A DNA stretch of 64,000 nt from Rachicladosporium sp. CCFEE 5018 (lineage: Eukaryota; Ascomycota; Dothideomycetes; Cladosporiales; Cladosporiaceae): NCBI GenBank assembly GCA_002077045.2, contig KZ111185.1, forward strand, positions 96,983-160,982, given 5' to 3'. A program made the translations under genes and the position numbers. Under the pieces are notes generated by a model. It was given only the letters and a program-made list of their open reading frames with translations, was not told the DNA's origin and ran no database searches. Shown piece by piece: positions 19,194-30,430 of the stretch (position 1 is its first letter; each line of letters starts with the position of its first letter).

Positions 19194-21137
19194 TCATTTA
19201 TTCATCTGATGTCCAGACGGCGTGCGCCAGTGTCTGAGGAAGCTCTTCGTTACTTCGCCCGCAGCTGAAGGCTGGGCGTTCTGTCCGAGAATATTTGCGG
19301 CGCTGCTATCAGCAGATAGCAAGCGCTGACCATCTGCAGCTCCGGCACGCCCAAAAGCGCGTTCTACTAATGACCGGGTCGTGACATTGATGGTCAGAGA
19401 CCTGTCTCGTCCTGACTCTATTGCTACTTCCACTGCAAGGCTATCAAAGTCATGGCGTAGCGTTGTAGAATGGCCAAGGCGGCCAAGCCCTTCTATCGGC
19501 GCTTGCTCGCCTGTATACGTCAGCGCATACAGGGACTCGCACGCTAGACTTAAAGCCATATCTGGCACGAGAGAGGCCCAATTGCGATCTGGTCGCGAGT
19601 ACTGGAGTCCATAACCTGTCCGGTCCAAGTCTCGAAGCATTAGAAAGATGAGATGGACTTGGTTGGCGTTCTGGTCCGCCAGCGTCAGCCCGCCAACATA
19701 ACGCTGAGTTAGATCCGTATATGGATTGCAGCGCTGTACATGCAACATAGTACCACTACTCAGACTCCAATGCTCTCTAGGGTACGCGTCTGTCACGCGA
19801 ACAGCCAGCGACGGCTTGATAAGATCCGCGTCTGGCACATTGAGGCTGACTTGCATTGCGTACGTACGAGATTGCTCATGTCGGATCAGACTGTTGCCAC
19901 GCATCACCAATAATGACACCGTGGTAGCGCCACGGACGTCACGCGGGTGCACCAGCAATGCTCCGCACACGGTGTGATGTGTACGGCGGCGTCCGTGCAA
20001 GACATTCGTTTGTACGCTGGGCTTGAGAACGAGACATACGCTACTGCCATGAACCGTACACCCGAGATCTGCCAGTTGGTGTTTGGAGTCAGTCTCAGGC
20101 TTCTTAGTTCTCAAGCCAGCCGAGATGACTGGCAAGTCAACTTCCATCACTGTACTGGTCAAGACAAGCCGGTGGATTTGCTCCTCCATGCTCGAAGCTT
20201 CGACAGAGCCGCACTCCTCGAAGTCCCCTGGCGATTTCGCGAAGAGCGCGGGCTGCGTGAAAGGAAACAATCCATGCGCTACAGCTCGAGGTACCGACAG
20301 TTTCCAAGCCAAGATCGACAAATCCGACTTCGTTCGCAAGAGCTCCTCTTGCAGCCGTAGGAATGCACGACTACCTTCGCCATACAGCAGCGGTAGATTG
20401 ATGTCAAGCAAGCCGAGAAGACTGTAAGCGACATCCTCTTCCCGCGTAGCCTGCCTTGAGGCCGCCCACGAGAGCCGTTTCGCAATGGTCATATCAAGCG
20501 GACTCGCGGTACGTCGCAAGACACTGATATCGACCCCTGTACGCGCTGATATGAGCATGCCGATGTCGTGCTTACGTGCGATGAGCAGCCACTCTTGGTT
20601 GTAAAATTGGAGGTCCGGGGGCGCAATAAGTTCCTGCAAGGTGAAGCAGCGTGTCCACCATCGTGCATTAGCAAATCTCTTAAACTGTTCCGTCACGGAT
20701 GAGTTCCATGCTACCTCAGGCCCGGATCTTCTGCCCCTTCTGCTGGTGTCCATGATGTCCCGTAACCCAGGATCAAGGTCCATGAGGTCGGTAAGCCGAA
20801 GGCTCTGCGTGACATCCGCGAGGAAGACATAGCAGATTGTGGCGCCTCCATAATAATTAAACATGGAATTGATGGCCTCAGAGAGCTCCGCGCTACTCTC
20901 CTTATTGATACAGCACGTGTCAACCCAGCAGTATGCCAGGTCGTCTCTGAGCGCTTGTTCGCATGTGTACTGGATTTTCAGCCAACCTTGTTTCGTTCGG
21001 GCAGACTCCAGGTCCCGAACGTCCTGGAAGATGACCTCTTCATCTTCCCAGGTGTGGGAGAGAATGGCGTAGTGAGGAGCTTGCGCCACGGAGTGGTAGT
21101 ACTTGAGTTCGAAAGTACGTGCGTTGAGAAGCCACAT
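19194..21137 (-). CDS. HET-domain protein (heterokaryon incompatibility type)
   Basis: HET domains act in self/non-self recognition and regulated cell death in filamentous ascomycetes. The 647-residue frame starts at the ATG at 21137 (MWLLNARTFELK), the usual HET opening. Residues 20-150 contain the three HET blocks: HYAILSHTW, then CxxALRDDLAYCWVDTCCINK, then the S-E-A-I-N-S-M-F-N-Y-Y segment with the following YVFLADV. A tail around residues 165-240 (W-T-R-C-F-T-L-Q-E-L-I-A-P, then the W-A-A-S-R-x-A-T-R-E-E-D-V-A-Y-S-L-L-G block) completes the domain. The C-terminal 350 residues match no NACHT, ankyrin or WD module that I can see. There is no intron. HET genes are usually numerous, and most are not functional het loci, so a true incompatibility role is unproven. 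Confidence 0.93.
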   Translation of the reverse strand: MWLLNARTFELKYYHSVAQAPHYAILSHTWEDEEVIFQDVRDLESARTKQGWLKIQYTCEQALRDDLAYCWVDTCCINKESSAELSEAINSMFNYYGGATICYVFLADVTQSLRLTDLMDLDPGLRDIMDTSRRGRRSGPEVAWNSSVTEQFKRFANARWWTRCFTLQELIAPPDLQFYNQEWLLIARKHDIGMLISARTGVDISVLRRTASPLDMTIAKRLSWAASRQATREEDVAYSLLGLLDINLPLLYGEGSRAFLRLQEELLRTKSDLSILAWKLSVPRAVAHGLFPFTQPALFAKSPGDFEECGSVEASSMEEQIHRLVLTSTVMEVDLPVISAGLRTKKPETDSKHQLADLGCTVHGSSVCLVLKPSVQTNVLHGRRRTHHTVCGALLVHPRDVRGATTVSLLVMRGNSLIRHEQSRTYAMQVSLNVPDADLIKPSLAVRVTDAYPREHWSLSSGTMLHVQRCNPYTDLTQRYVGGLTLADQNANQVHLIFLMLRDLDRTGYGLQYSRPDRNWASLVPDMALSLACESLYALTYTGEQAPIEGLGRLGHSTTLRHDFDSLAVEVAIESGRDRSLTINVTTRSLVERAFGRAGAADGQRLLSADSSAANILGQNAQPSAAGEVTKSFLRHWRTPSGHQMNK

Positions 21138-21788
21138 AATGAGAACCACCCGTTGCGTTCAATTGCTGCAGTAGCAGTAGTCGGGAGCGACCAGAAATGA
21201 CCGCTAGTTTCTGTTGTGCCACAGCCTGTGGCAAATTCATTCAGAGGAAACACTGGCATTGCGAAGTCTACAAGCCTCTGCGCGACACTCAGCGCGCCGC
21301 AACAGAGGCAGCATTACGACGGGGAAAGATCGTTCAACAGAGTGAATACTACCGCGAAGTGTAGACTCGGAGATGATGCCAACCAGATGCAAGGAGGCGG
21401 AGTGCATACATGAAGTGCCCTTTGGGGGCTGACGCTATCACCGATTCGGAAGGCTGTCTTTGAGCCAGAGCACATCGCTACCTATGCAAGTACTTATGCA
21501 TAAACATACCTAACCACACTTGCACAACGCTTTCTGACTGCACTTACATTCGCCTCACACCACCGTAATCATGGGCTCGTTATACCTCCGTCAGCGAGTG
21601 ACTAATACCAAGGCGCTACTTGAGTAACTTCGTAATGGGGAGACGGACAGAAAGCCGCACATGTCAGGATGGATGCTATAGGTACTCGAGTTGCGAAGGG
21701 TGTGTTTTCGTAGAATCATCACTTCCTCTCTTCTTCTTATCGTGCGAAACCATCTCCCTAGCCCTGTTCTGTTGAATTTGCAGCCAAG
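21138..21788. other. Divergent promoter region (HET gene / quinone reductase)
   Basis: No supported gene. A pyrimidine-rich tract (TTCCTCTCTTCTTCTT, about 21721-21740) lies about 50 bases upstream of the quinone reductase start, a common feature of strongly expressed fungal promoters. Confidence 0.45.
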
Positions 21789-22573
21789 ATGGCTCCAAAG
21801 ATCGCGATCGTCTACGTATGTCAGATTGGAGTCCATTCCTCGCCAGCATGTGGCAAAGAAAGACTCTTGCAAAGCCGTCCGTCGTCGGTCGAGTACGGCA
21901 GATCGCTGACATACTCCCTTTAGTACTCCATGTACGGTCACGTCAAAAGCTTAGCCCACGCTGAGGCCGAAGGCATCCGATCAGCCGGCGGCGATGTCGA
22001 CATCTACTGTGTCGAAGAGACCTTGTCACCAGAAATTCTAGCGAAGATGCATGCTCCGCCAAAGGATTCGTCGGTGACCGTGCTGTCCGACCCGTCTGTC
22101 CTGGAGCAGTACGATGGCTTCCTCTTCGGCATTCCAACACGCTACGGCTCTTTCCCGGCCCAGTGGCGTACATTTTGGGACAGGACTGGCAAGCAGTGGA
22201 CGGCTGGAGCCTACTGGGGTAAGTTGGCCGGTGTCTTCGTCTCGGTGGCAACCCAGGGAGGCGGACAGGGCGAGACGGCGCTGGCCACCATGAGTACGCT
22301 CACGCATCATGGGATTATCTTCGTGCCACTCGGGTACAAGCCGGCCGCTGCTCTACTGAATGACAACTCAGAGGTCCGAGGCGGTACTCCATGGGGTGCA
22401 GGAACGTTCGCGGTCAGTTGTCTGATCGCGGCCATTCATGAACAGCGTGTGCTGGCATACTGACCAGCCGACAGAACGATGACGGCTCTCGTATGCCTAG
22501 CCAGAAAGAACTCGATATTGCGAGAACGCAGGGCAAGGCTTTCACTGAGACTTTGACGAGATTTGGGTTCTAG
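21789..22573 (+). CDS. NAD(P)H:quinone oxidoreductase, WrbA/flavodoxin family (Alt a 7/Cla h 7-like)
   Basis: This FMN-dependent enzyme reduces quinones by two electrons and protects against oxidative stress. Three exons encode 204 residues. Exon 1 (21789-21815) encodes MAPKIAIVY. A 108-nt intron (21816-21923, GTATGT to TTTAG) leads to exon 2 (21924-22412), and a 62-nt intron (22413-22474, GTCAGT to ACAG) to exon 3, ending at TAG 22571-22573. All junctions are in phase 0. The FMN loop is YYSMYGHVKSLA, followed by GIPTRYGSFPAQWRTFWDRTG and SVATQGGGQGET, the hallmarks of WrbA. Homologues are known minor allergens (Alt a 7, Cla h 7) and the yeast Pst2/Rfs1/Ycp4 group. Length matches the family. 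Confidence 0.95.
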
Positions 22574-23185
22574 TCATGGCAGACTTTTTCTGCATTCGTC
22601 CGGAGAGCAGTGTATGCAGCCAAAGGCGTCATAATCCAAGCAAAATCGATGACCTGCGGACGTGCTAATTTCGTCGTCCATAGTGACGGAGAGTTCCATA
22701 GCTTGTCTACCTGTGGATAGACACGTCCTAACATGATGTCAACTCACGCGCATTTTGGCGCCTCATCAGCTGCTGTGTCAGCTCTTTCCGCGAGCATCTC
22801 AATCTGTAGATCAGCGATCATGAAGAACGATTCGAAAGTGAATCTGTAGACTCTGGCACCAGTCCAGGGAGGGATGAGGAAGTAAGAGAGCAGAATAATG
22901 ATCTGTTGCCATATAACACGTAACATTCAACATTCGTGTGAACCATCAGGATGTCGGTGATAAGCTAGGCTCAGCAGGGAAGGCGTAACCGGTACGGGCG
23001 ATCGACCTCGAGCTCCACCCATTGGCAGTCAGAGCAATATGACTAAATACACCGTGACACATTGCTGTGTTCAGTTGCGTTTAAAAGAGCGTACATGACC
23101 CAAGAGGAACCCGACAGGAGTACCATTGCACCCGAACGACAACGCGGACTTTCGTGCAAGACCAAGCTGCGTTCCCTTCACAGCC
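22574..23185. other. Intergenic region, no supported gene
   Basis: This is the 3' flank of the quinone reductase and the promoter of the next plus-strand gene. Only short frames occur, none with recognisable content. Confidence 0.45.
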
Positions 23186-24022
23186 ATGGCATCCCAGTAT
23201 ACTCCAGATGCCCGCAGCAAAGCCAACAGGCTCAGCAAGCGCGGTAAGCTGTACACTATAAACACTTCGATTTGTGCTCGATACTAACAAGTTGCAGCAA
23301 CATACGATGCATCTCTCATCCACTCCCTAATCAACTCCTGCCCGATTCTGCATGTCTCTTTCAACGCCCCCATCTCGGACTCCCAAGAACCCCAAATCCA
23401 ATTCCCCACCATCCTGCCCATGCTGGGCGCAGTCGGCACTTTCCCCTCCCAATCATCCTCAGATGAAGACGCAGAATCCCACGTCTACCTCCACGGCTCC
23501 TCAGTCGCTCGTCTCTTCAAACTTACGCCCCCAGGCGGCCTCCCCCTGTGCGTAGCAGCCACACACGTAGACGGCTACGTCCTGGCCCTAGCACCTTTCC
23601 ACAACAGCTGCAACTACCGCTCAGCCGTAGTCTTCGGCCTCGGCTCCCCCCTCACAGATCCCGAAGAGATCGAGTTCGCCCTGAAACTGATTACCAACAA
23701 CTCCATCCCCTCCCGCTGGGAGCACAGTCGCCACCCGCCAACGAAAGCTGAGATCACTTCAACTGGGATCTTGAAAGTCAGGATCGAGACCGCGTCTGCG
23801 AAGGTGAGGACTGGCGGGCCGAGCGATGATCGGGCGGATTTGAAGGATGAGGCGTTGGTGGGTAGGACGTGGACGGGTGTTGTGCCTATGTATAGTGTGT
23901 TGGGGACGCCGATGGAGAGTGAGTATAATAAGGTGAAAGTCGTGCCGGAGTATTTGGGTGAGTGGGTTGAGGATGCGAATTCGATGGCTGAGCAGGTTGC
24001 GGTGGACGCTGTGGAGGGGTAG
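23186..24022 (+). CDS. FMN-binding split-barrel protein (pyridoxamine 5'-phosphate oxidase-like)
   Basis: Exon 1 (23186-23243) begins MASQYTPDARSKANRLSKR. A 54-nt intron (23244-23297, GTAAGC donor, ACTAAC branch, TTGCAG acceptor) leads in phase 1 to exon 2, ending at TAG 24020-24022, for 260 residues. The order is typical of flavin-nucleotide-binding proteins of the Pyridox_ox_2 type: an N-terminal helix with R-x-K-R, a strand motif SCPILHVSFN, a central LHGSSVARLFKL, CVAATHVDGYVLA, then NYRSAVVFG, and a distal KVRIETASAKVRTG. Members bind FMN and are often annotated as pyridoxamine oxidase-like or nitroimidazole-resistance-related. The substrate here is unknown, and a role in vitamin B6 metabolism is not established. 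The 3' end is 22 bases from the 3' end of the PPR-like gene on the other strand, so the two transcripts probably overlap. Confidence 0.85.
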
Positions 24023-24044
24023 ACCTTAATCTAAGGAGTGGATC

Positions 24045-26846
24045 TCAATCTGGCTTGACCTGAGCTTGCAGGACAGGTGTGGGGATGTAGAGAGTCTGGG
24101 CCTGTGGCGTAGAAGCTAGGGCGGCTGTAGGTCCAGGATTGATCTTCAGTCGAGTCCGCCGCATCTTGACTGCTGTAGACCTCAGATGTCTCGCAGGACG
24201 TCTGTCATAAGGCATAAGTCCTCTGTCGCCTGCCGCGCCGCCAATACGATGTGGGCTGGTTTCCCAGAGCAGTCGCAAATTATACGGCGAGCTCTCACGG
24301 CGCTCTTCGACATGATTGCCATCAGACACCCAAGCCTTGACATCCGCGTACTCGCGAGTCTGTTGCCGGACCATGCGGACATCCCCAAACACACGGCGGT
24401 ACAAGATGCCTTGCTCCTCAGCAGACCAATCGGGTAGAACGAATGCGTGATCAGACGCATGAACGTTACCACTCCTCCAGATCCGCTGAGCATGAAGCAC
24501 GTAATGCGCCAGGGACAACCGGTTGCGCTCCATGATCTGGGCATTTGCGGGGACCATAGACGCCGACGGTCCAAACATCACCCACAGTTGCTGTCTCAGA
24601 GCTTCGCGAACGACCTGAGTCTTCACGTGAAATCCTCGTCCTCTCAGCCTTTTGAGTATAATCAATCCCCGCGCCCATACTGGAATATCGACAATGTCCT
24701 CAGCATCGTGCGATGCGGATATTGCCAAACGTTTCTCATCCGAATTCGACTCGTGAAGCAGATCACGTTGACCTGCATCCCGTATACCCCACATCACAAT
24801 AGCACGCAGCATGTTATCGGTCAATGCGGCCCTCAGCACAGCTTTGCTAGAGATCCGAGTCGGATCATGCGTCCTCGGCGGTCGTGTCAAGGGCTTTGCG
24901 TCCTTGTGATAATGCTCGACCAGCCAAGTAGTAATCGTCTCAACCCCATCCATATTATACTCCATGCCATAACGCTTTAGCAGCTCTGTCCAGATGAACG
25001 GAGGTACATGTTGGCCGTGCTCTGCTGCATAGATAGAGGCTTTCAGTACGAAGTCACGAGCGACTCGCTCGTTGCCCACAATGCCACCGCTCGGGACAGG
25101 CTGCTTACCACGTGTCCGTATGGGCAAAACATACTTCCTCAAGAAGTTAATGGAACGTACGGAGAGCGGCATTCCTTCCGACTGGATGTGCTGGAATGCT
25201 TTCGTGACGCCGTCCCAGTTACCTTGCTTGGCACAATGCTGCAGTATCTTGTTCCACACCAAGTGATCCAGATCCACATCCGCCTGCTGCAGGCACAGCA
25301 GCGTAAGCTGAACCTGTAAGCCATCACCTGCCTCCAAGAAAGTAGCAAGCAGCGCCTTCTGCATGTGCGAGTCATCGTGATTCTCAGGATGCTGGTCGCT
25401 GTGTATGAGTGCCCGATACAGCTCTTCCGAGCGGTCGTTGACTACCTTACAAAGCAGTCGAGTATACATACAGTCCGTAAGCCGTAGTCCCGCTGCTTTG
25501 ATCTGCGTGAGTCTTGAATCCACATCATCCGTCAACTTGACCCGTATGGCCAGTTCGCGGAGTGCCAGTGGGCCCAACGCTTCGACACCCAGGATGGTAA
25601 GAGTCCTTATGACGAAGTCGATGGAAAAGGCTGATGTGGCGAACAGCTTGGCACAGAATGAGTCGCTGATGAGTTTCGGTGTGATGCCATGCACTTCGCC
25701 CAGTAGACTGTTCAGCATGGACCGAGGAGAGGCAGGTGTAGCTAAGGCAGGACCTTTGCACAGAATCCGATTCAGCACTGAATTATTGCCGCCATCATCT
25801 TCCACATGGCCCAAGAGCCGTGAGACCACAGATTCAGCAGCGTATCCCGCACTCGGCATGTCACCATGGCGTACAAAGAGGCCATGCCATGCCTCCACAT
25901 CAGCTTCATCGCCATGTCCGAATACAATCGGCATACAGTGGTCGTAGCAGTCATACTCTGCCACAGCTTCGTAGATTACTTCGAACGCATGGAACGCAGT
26001 TTTCTTATCTGCGCTCTGCAGCACGTCCGCCACAAGCCTCCGCGCATCGCCAGGTCCATACCAACTGTCTCGTACCAGCCGACGGTACCACTTCAATACA
26101 ACAGACTGATCATCGTCATGCGTACTGGATGCAGACCGAAGCAGACGACCGATAATGCGGACGTAAAGGTCTGGAAGTACCTTGCCATGCGCGACGCGCA
26201 AAATGTTCGCATGACGATAGATGCTCCGGAGCTCGCCATGCGGTCTACTAGCACGCTCCATGGATATGCCGGCATCGAAAGTGGAGTTCCAGAGCACGTC
26301 CGCATGCGGTCCTTGAACCGGCAGATCAATGTTGCGCAGCCGCAGGCCATGGTAGACAGCCATGATACCGCGGTACCCATGTAATCGCTGGCGAAACTGC
26401 AGGATTTGGATCCAAGCTGCCCAATTCTCTGGGTTGCTTGAGCGATCGATCAGAAGCTGCCCCTTCAGCTCTCTGGATTCGACACTACATTGATGCATCG
26501 TTATGGCGAAATCGTCCTCGAGCTGTGTTCGCTGCTCTGACGAGTCTCCAGGGCCGTCATAGCTGGATAACCGAAGACTCAAGGCGACTGCGACTCGTTC
26601 TGTGGCTAGTGCCGCCATCTGAGAGATGGGCTCGAGATTGCTAGCCTCCGATCGTGGGGCATCACCGTTGCGGGCGACCTCCGCCAACCCAGTACTGGCG
26701 TAGCGAAGGCATTGCTGCCTCAACGTGACCAGCGACGACTGAGATGACCGACCATGAGTACGCCTACTCTCCGGACCTATGAGCTGGCGCAGTAATCGCA
26801 GCGTCGTCGGTCTCCCGAGCCATCGATCGAATCGTGCAAGAAGCAT
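24045..26846 (-). CDS. Mitochondrial pentatricopeptide-repeat-like protein
   Basis: This intronless 933-residue frame starts at the ATG at 26846. The first 55 residues are Arg/Ser/Leu-rich with almost no acids before residue 58, ending in CLRYAST, as in a mitochondrial presequence. The body is a helical repeat protein. The region around residues 500-590 reads like PPR helices (DLDHLVWNKILQHCAKQGNWDGVTKAFQHIQSEG is the clearest part), with further weak repeats on both sides. PPR proteins bind organellar RNA and act in processing, stability or translation. The exact orthologue is not recognised. The long size and weak repeats are normal for fungal PPR proteins. Confidence 0.75.
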   Translation of the reverse strand: MLLARFDRWLGRPTTLRLLRQLIGPESRRTHGRSSQSSLVTLRQQCLRYASTGLAEVARNGDAPRSEASNLEPISQMAALATERVAVALSLRLSSYDGPGDSSEQRTQLEDDFAITMHQCSVESRELKGQLLIDRSSNPENWAAWIQILQFRQRLHGYRGIMAVYHGLRLRNIDLPVQGPHADVLWNSTFDAGISMERASRPHGELRSIYRHANILRVAHGKVLPDLYVRIIGRLLRSASSTHDDDQSVVLKWYRRLVRDSWYGPGDARRLVADVLQSADKKTAFHAFEVIYEAVAEYDCYDHCMPIVFGHGDEADVEAWHGLFVRHGDMPSAGYAAESVVSRLLGHVEDDGGNNSVLNRILCKGPALATPASPRSMLNSLLGEVHGITPKLISDSFCAKLFATSAFSIDFVIRTLTILGVEALGPLALRELAIRVKLTDDVDSRLTQIKAAGLRLTDCMYTRLLCKVVNDRSEELYRALIHSDQHPENHDDSHMQKALLATFLEAGDGLQVQLTLLCLQQADVDLDHLVWNKILQHCAKQGNWDGVTKAFQHIQSEGMPLSVRSINFLRKYVLPIRTRGKQPVPSGGIVGNERVARDFVLKASIYAAEHGQHVPPFIWTELLKRYGMEYNMDGVETITTWLVEHYHKDAKPLTRPPRTHDPTRISSKAVLRAALTDNMLRAIVMWGIRDAGQRDLLHESNSDEKRLAISASHDAEDIVDIPVWARGLIILKRLRGRGFHVKTQVVREALRQQLWVMFGPSASMVPANAQIMERNRLSLAHYVLHAQRIWRSGNVHASDHAFVLPDWSAEEQGILYRRVFGDVRMVRQQTREYADVKAWVSDGNHVEERRESSPYNLRLLWETSPHRIGGAAGDRGLMPYDRRPARHLRSTAVKMRRTRLKINPGPTAALASTPQAQTLYIPTPVLQAQVKPD

Positions 26847-27264
26847 TGCCGACCAAGGCTCACTGCCGAGCCCCTATCCGGTGCCATTGCATCGGTCAGA
26901 TGTGTAGACCGAACATGGATGCCGGTAATATCGCAGCACTACAGTTCGATGGAGTCCAACTCTCTCCCGACATGCCTCAGGCATCCAGATCTTGGCCCCG
27001 CTCCAGATCGGGAACTAAGAAAGCTTGGGTGCGCGGCTAGGTGCATGTCCATGTGGCCAGCCTTCCTTGTGCAACTTGAGCTGATCATCGACTGGATTGG
27101 CTCTCGAGTCCGTGGAAAGACCCAGGGAGGAGGACCAAAGAGCTACGGAGCGGGCTGGAAACGAGTGGCGCATCGCTACATACACCCTCTCGGCGACTCC
27201 CGAGCCATCGCGCCGCCCAAGCTAGACCCCTACCCTCCTCATCCACCCCCTCGCCAACGCAAGC
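26847..27264. other. Divergent promoter region (PPR-like gene / membrane protein)
   Basis: A gap of about 420 bases between divergently transcribed genes. A CCCTCCT/CCACCCC pyrimidine-rich stretch lies directly before the ATG at 27265. No gene is supported. Confidence 0.4.
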
Positions 27265-27894
27265 ATGGCCACGACCGACGGCCCCCTAACATTCACCGCC
27301 ACTCCCACAGTAACTCTCGACTTCTCCCCCAGCTCCACCTCCGGCCCACCCCCCTTCTCCGACTCCGCCAACCCCTCCCCTTCCTCCAACCCCGGGTCCC
27401 CCGACGACGGCACATCCACAGGTCTAATATCCCACTACTTCATCTTCATAGCCCTCCTCCTCTGCGTAGCAGGCATAATCTTCTTCTTCATGTTCCGCCG
27501 CAGGCGAAAAGCGATGCTGCGGTATAACGCTTATCAGCAGTCGCAGCAGCAGGCTGGCGGGAGGGGAGGCATAGGAGGAGGATGGGAAATGCAGCCGCCG
27601 GGTTGGAGGGGTGGGTGGAGGGGTGGAGCGCCGGGGATTGGTGAGGGGAGGGGGCTGGAAGCGGTTGAGGGGTTGGATGAACGGGGGGAGGCGCCGCCGG
27701 CTTATGTTGCTAAGATGGATGGGCCTGCAAACCCGCCTGGAGGACCGACAGCAGTCAGTGCGCCACCGCCTGCGCTTACTAGGGAGCAGAGCGGATTGCG
27801 AGATCCGCCGGTGTACCAGGGGCCGTCGATGGCAAGGCAGGATGATGGTGATGTTGGGGATTACTGGAGGAGTGGGCCAGCGAGGGGCAGCTAA
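27265..27894 (+). CDS. Single-span membrane protein, hypothetical
   Basis: This 209-residue frame starts at the ATG at 27265. Residues 1-55 are Ser/Thr/Pro-rich without a cleavable signal. One transmembrane segment (about 58-77, FIFIALLLCVAGIIFFFMF) is followed by a basic stop-transfer RRRRK, then a Gly/Trp-rich and Pro-rich cytosolic tail with PPAY-like motifs. This layout suits a type III or tail-out plasma-membrane protein, possibly O-glycosylated outside. A PPAYV and a later PPVY could recruit WW-domain Nedd4/Rsp5 ligases, but that is inference. No known family is recognised. Confidence 0.65.
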   Translation: MATTDGPLTFTATPTVTLDFSPSSTSGPPPFSDSANPSPSSNPGSPDDGTSTGLISHYFIFIALLLCVAGIIFFFMFRRRRKAMLRYNAYQQSQQQAGGRGGIGGGWEMQPPGWRGGWRGGAPGIGEGRGLEAVEGLDERGEAPPAYVAKMDGPANPPGGPTAVSAPPPALTREQSGLRDPPVYQGPSMARQDDGDVGDYWRSGPARGS

Positions 27895-28371
27895 GCTTGT
27901 CATTTAGGTCGCGAGTGGTTTGTCGCCGCGGATAAAGGAAAGCTGTCGTCGGGTCTGCGATTGGGAGGTGCGTGAAGGCAAGGGTAGCAGCCTACCGCTC
28001 GGTAGAGCCATCCAACCTCCCAACGCTCTCGAAGCGTCAATCCGCTTGAACGAGTGAGGGCTTTTGTATCGACCGTAGCCGTCTCATCGCTCTGAGAAGC
28101 ACGCATTGGTGGCACAGGTGAGGGAGCAAAGTGAGCTTGCTGCAAGAGAAGTCCAAGAAGGAGTCGAAGAGGCAGCATATTGCTTTACGGAGCCGGTTCA
28201 ACGAGCATGGCGTTTGACTTGCATGGTCTGGGCTTTCGCAAGTGTAGATGGTAGAAAGTGGTGTATAGTACAAGAAAGCTCGTTTTGCTCGCCCTCCACC
28301 CATCAACACCCGCCCAATAGTATGCGCTCTGAACCCCAAGTCCTACATCTTCCCACATCTCTCCTCATCGA
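27895..28371. other. Convergent 3' region
   Basis: The 3' flanks of the membrane protein (plus) and TOM70 (minus). Short frames only, nothing supported. Confidence 0.45.
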
Positions 28372-30430
28372 CTATCTCTGCGCCATACCCTGCCCCATCC
28401 CCTGCAGCCTCGACGCAAGCTGCGGATACTTCTCCTGCACCTCCAACTGCGTCCTCGTAGCCTCCGCATAGCTAAGCGAATTCACAATCTCGCCTTCAGT
28501 CCTGCTAAGCTCGGCGGCGCGCTCGAAGTACTGCAGTGCGTCTGTGACTTTGCCTTGTTGGAGGAGGAGTTGCGCCATGGTTGCTACGGCGATGTCGCAT
28601 TCGGGGTCGACTGGAAAGGTATGGTCAGTATCTTAATTAGAGAAGGGGCCAACTTAGGGAGGAGCGTACTTATGAGAGCTTTTTGGCAGAGCGCTTCCGC
28701 GCCAGCGAAATCCTGTTTCCACTGAAACAGCGCCAACGCCTTGTTGATAAGCGGCAGCACATTCATCCCCCCACCCTCTCCCACAGCCTTCCGTTCCATC
28801 TCAACAGCCGTCTCAAACTTCTCCACCGCCTCCTGGAACTTCTGCTGATCCAGCAGCAACTCGCCATAATAATTATACACATCTGACTTGTCGCCAAAAC
28901 TCTTGATACACCTTCTGAACGTCGCCATACTCGACGCGACGCTCCCCATCTTGTACTGGATTACACCGAGCTGGATGTGCGAGAAGATGAATTTCGGGTC
29001 TAGATCGATGGATTTCTGGTAGTCGGCCGCGGCTTCGGTGAACTCGGAGAGGATGAAGTGGAGTTGGGCGCGGTGGTAGAAGATGTCGGGGTCTTGAGGA
29101 GAGTGGGAGGTCGCGAGTTCGAAGTCTTGGGCTGCTTCGTCGCGTTTGCCTTGGTGTACGTGTTAGCTGTGGGATGAGTGTGGGACAGGGTTGAAATGGC
29201 TCACTTTGCTCGAGGTGCATGCTCGCGCGCTTCACGTAGGACTGCACAAGCGAAGGGTCGAGCTCAATGGATCTGTTCAAGTCATCAAGCGCAGCGTCGT
29301 TGTCCCCCTTCAAGTAGCGGAATGTGCCGCGCATGTTGTAGGCGTACGCTTCATGCGAGTCGAGTCCGCTTATTGAGATTGCCTGGTCGAATGCTTCGGA
29401 TGCCTCGGTGTAGCCTTCGCCAGTCTTGTGTTGTATCGCTTGCAGGCCCTTTCGCAAGTACCACGGTCCACTCTCTTCGCTCAGATCCGCCGCATCGTCC
29501 AGACCTTCAGGCAGATCGCGAGCGCGGAATGATTGCAGATAGTTCGAGACGAATGTGGGTGATGGGAGCTTCTTGGTCTTGCCCTCAAGTATAGTCTTAG
29601 CTTTGGACTCAGCCAGCTTCTTCAACAGCCTCTCCACAGACTGTGCCGAAGCCTCGTTCCGGAATTGATCGATGATGCAGCTGGCAGTGTAGTCAAGCAG
29701 CGCTTCGCTGAACATGCTCTCCTGCTCGTAGGCATTCGCTCTTCGGTTCAATGCCTTGACATATTCCGGGTCGATGTTGATAGCCGCAGTAGTGTCCTCG
29801 ATGACTTTCTCCCAGTTGCTCATGGCGTTCCAGCAAGCAGCGCGGTTCGAGTAGAAGACGGCGTCGGCTTTGCAGAGAATAGCTTGGCCGTAGAGATCGA
29901 TGGCTTTGTTGTAGTCTTTGCTGCCGTATGCCTTGTTGCCCGCTGCCTTCAGCTTGCCAGCGTATTCTTTCCGTTGCGATTCTGATAGCGAGGTGACGCT
30001 CTCTTCCGTGATTTCAGGCAGCTCGTCGCTCTCCTCTACTACTGCGGGCTTCGGTAGCGCTACATCCAATTAGTACCTCCTCTGCCTTGTCCTCCGACCC
30101 ATCACAACCGGACTCACCAGTCTTGAACCCCCCATCATCCTCTGCCTTCGCCCCAGCCCTCACATCCTCCTCTTCCTTGCCGAGTCCAGTCTCAGCCTTC
30201 TCCAGATCTGCTTTAGCCTTCTTCTTGCTCTTCTTCGCGCGACTGCTAGGTCGAGACGAAGCGGTATCCTTCTGTGCCGGTCCCGAAGAGAGGTAGTATA
30301 TCGATCCTCCGACAGCTACAACTGTGACGCCTGCGATCGTCCACGCGACGACTTTGTTGTCTCCGTACCAAGCCGTTAAGCGATCCCATGTTGATGCGCT
30401 GGGTACGATGGAGCCAGAGGGGTTCGCCAT
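28372..30430 (-). CDS. TOM70: Mitochondrial import receptor subunit TOM70
   Basis: The outer-membrane receptor hands carrier and other hydrophobic preproteins from Hsp70/Hsp90 to the TOM pore. Four exons encode 628 residues from the ATG at 30430 (MANPSGSIVPS). Introns are 30060-30117 (GTGAGT, TACTAAT branch), 29150-29204 (GTGAGC) and 28611-28669 (GTACGC, ACTGAC branch), all frame-consistent. Residues 20-45 form the N-terminal anchor (VVAWTIAGVTVVAVGGSIYY), followed by a Lys/Glu-rich linker. The TPR array starts at about residue 130 (AAGNKAYGSKDYNKAIDLYGQAI) and includes a region matching the clamp-type TPRs. Further TPRs (YAYNMRGTFRYLKGDNDAALDDL, then DIFYHRAQLHFILSEFTEAAADYQ) run to the C-terminus. 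Length and order match fungal TOM70. An ORF-only reading would miss the third exon because splicing changes frame. Confidence 0.95.

Noticed and set aside
19194..21137. A functional heterokaryon incompatibility locus
   Set aside because: The HET domain alone does not show this; most HET genes in a genome have no proven allelic incompatibility role.
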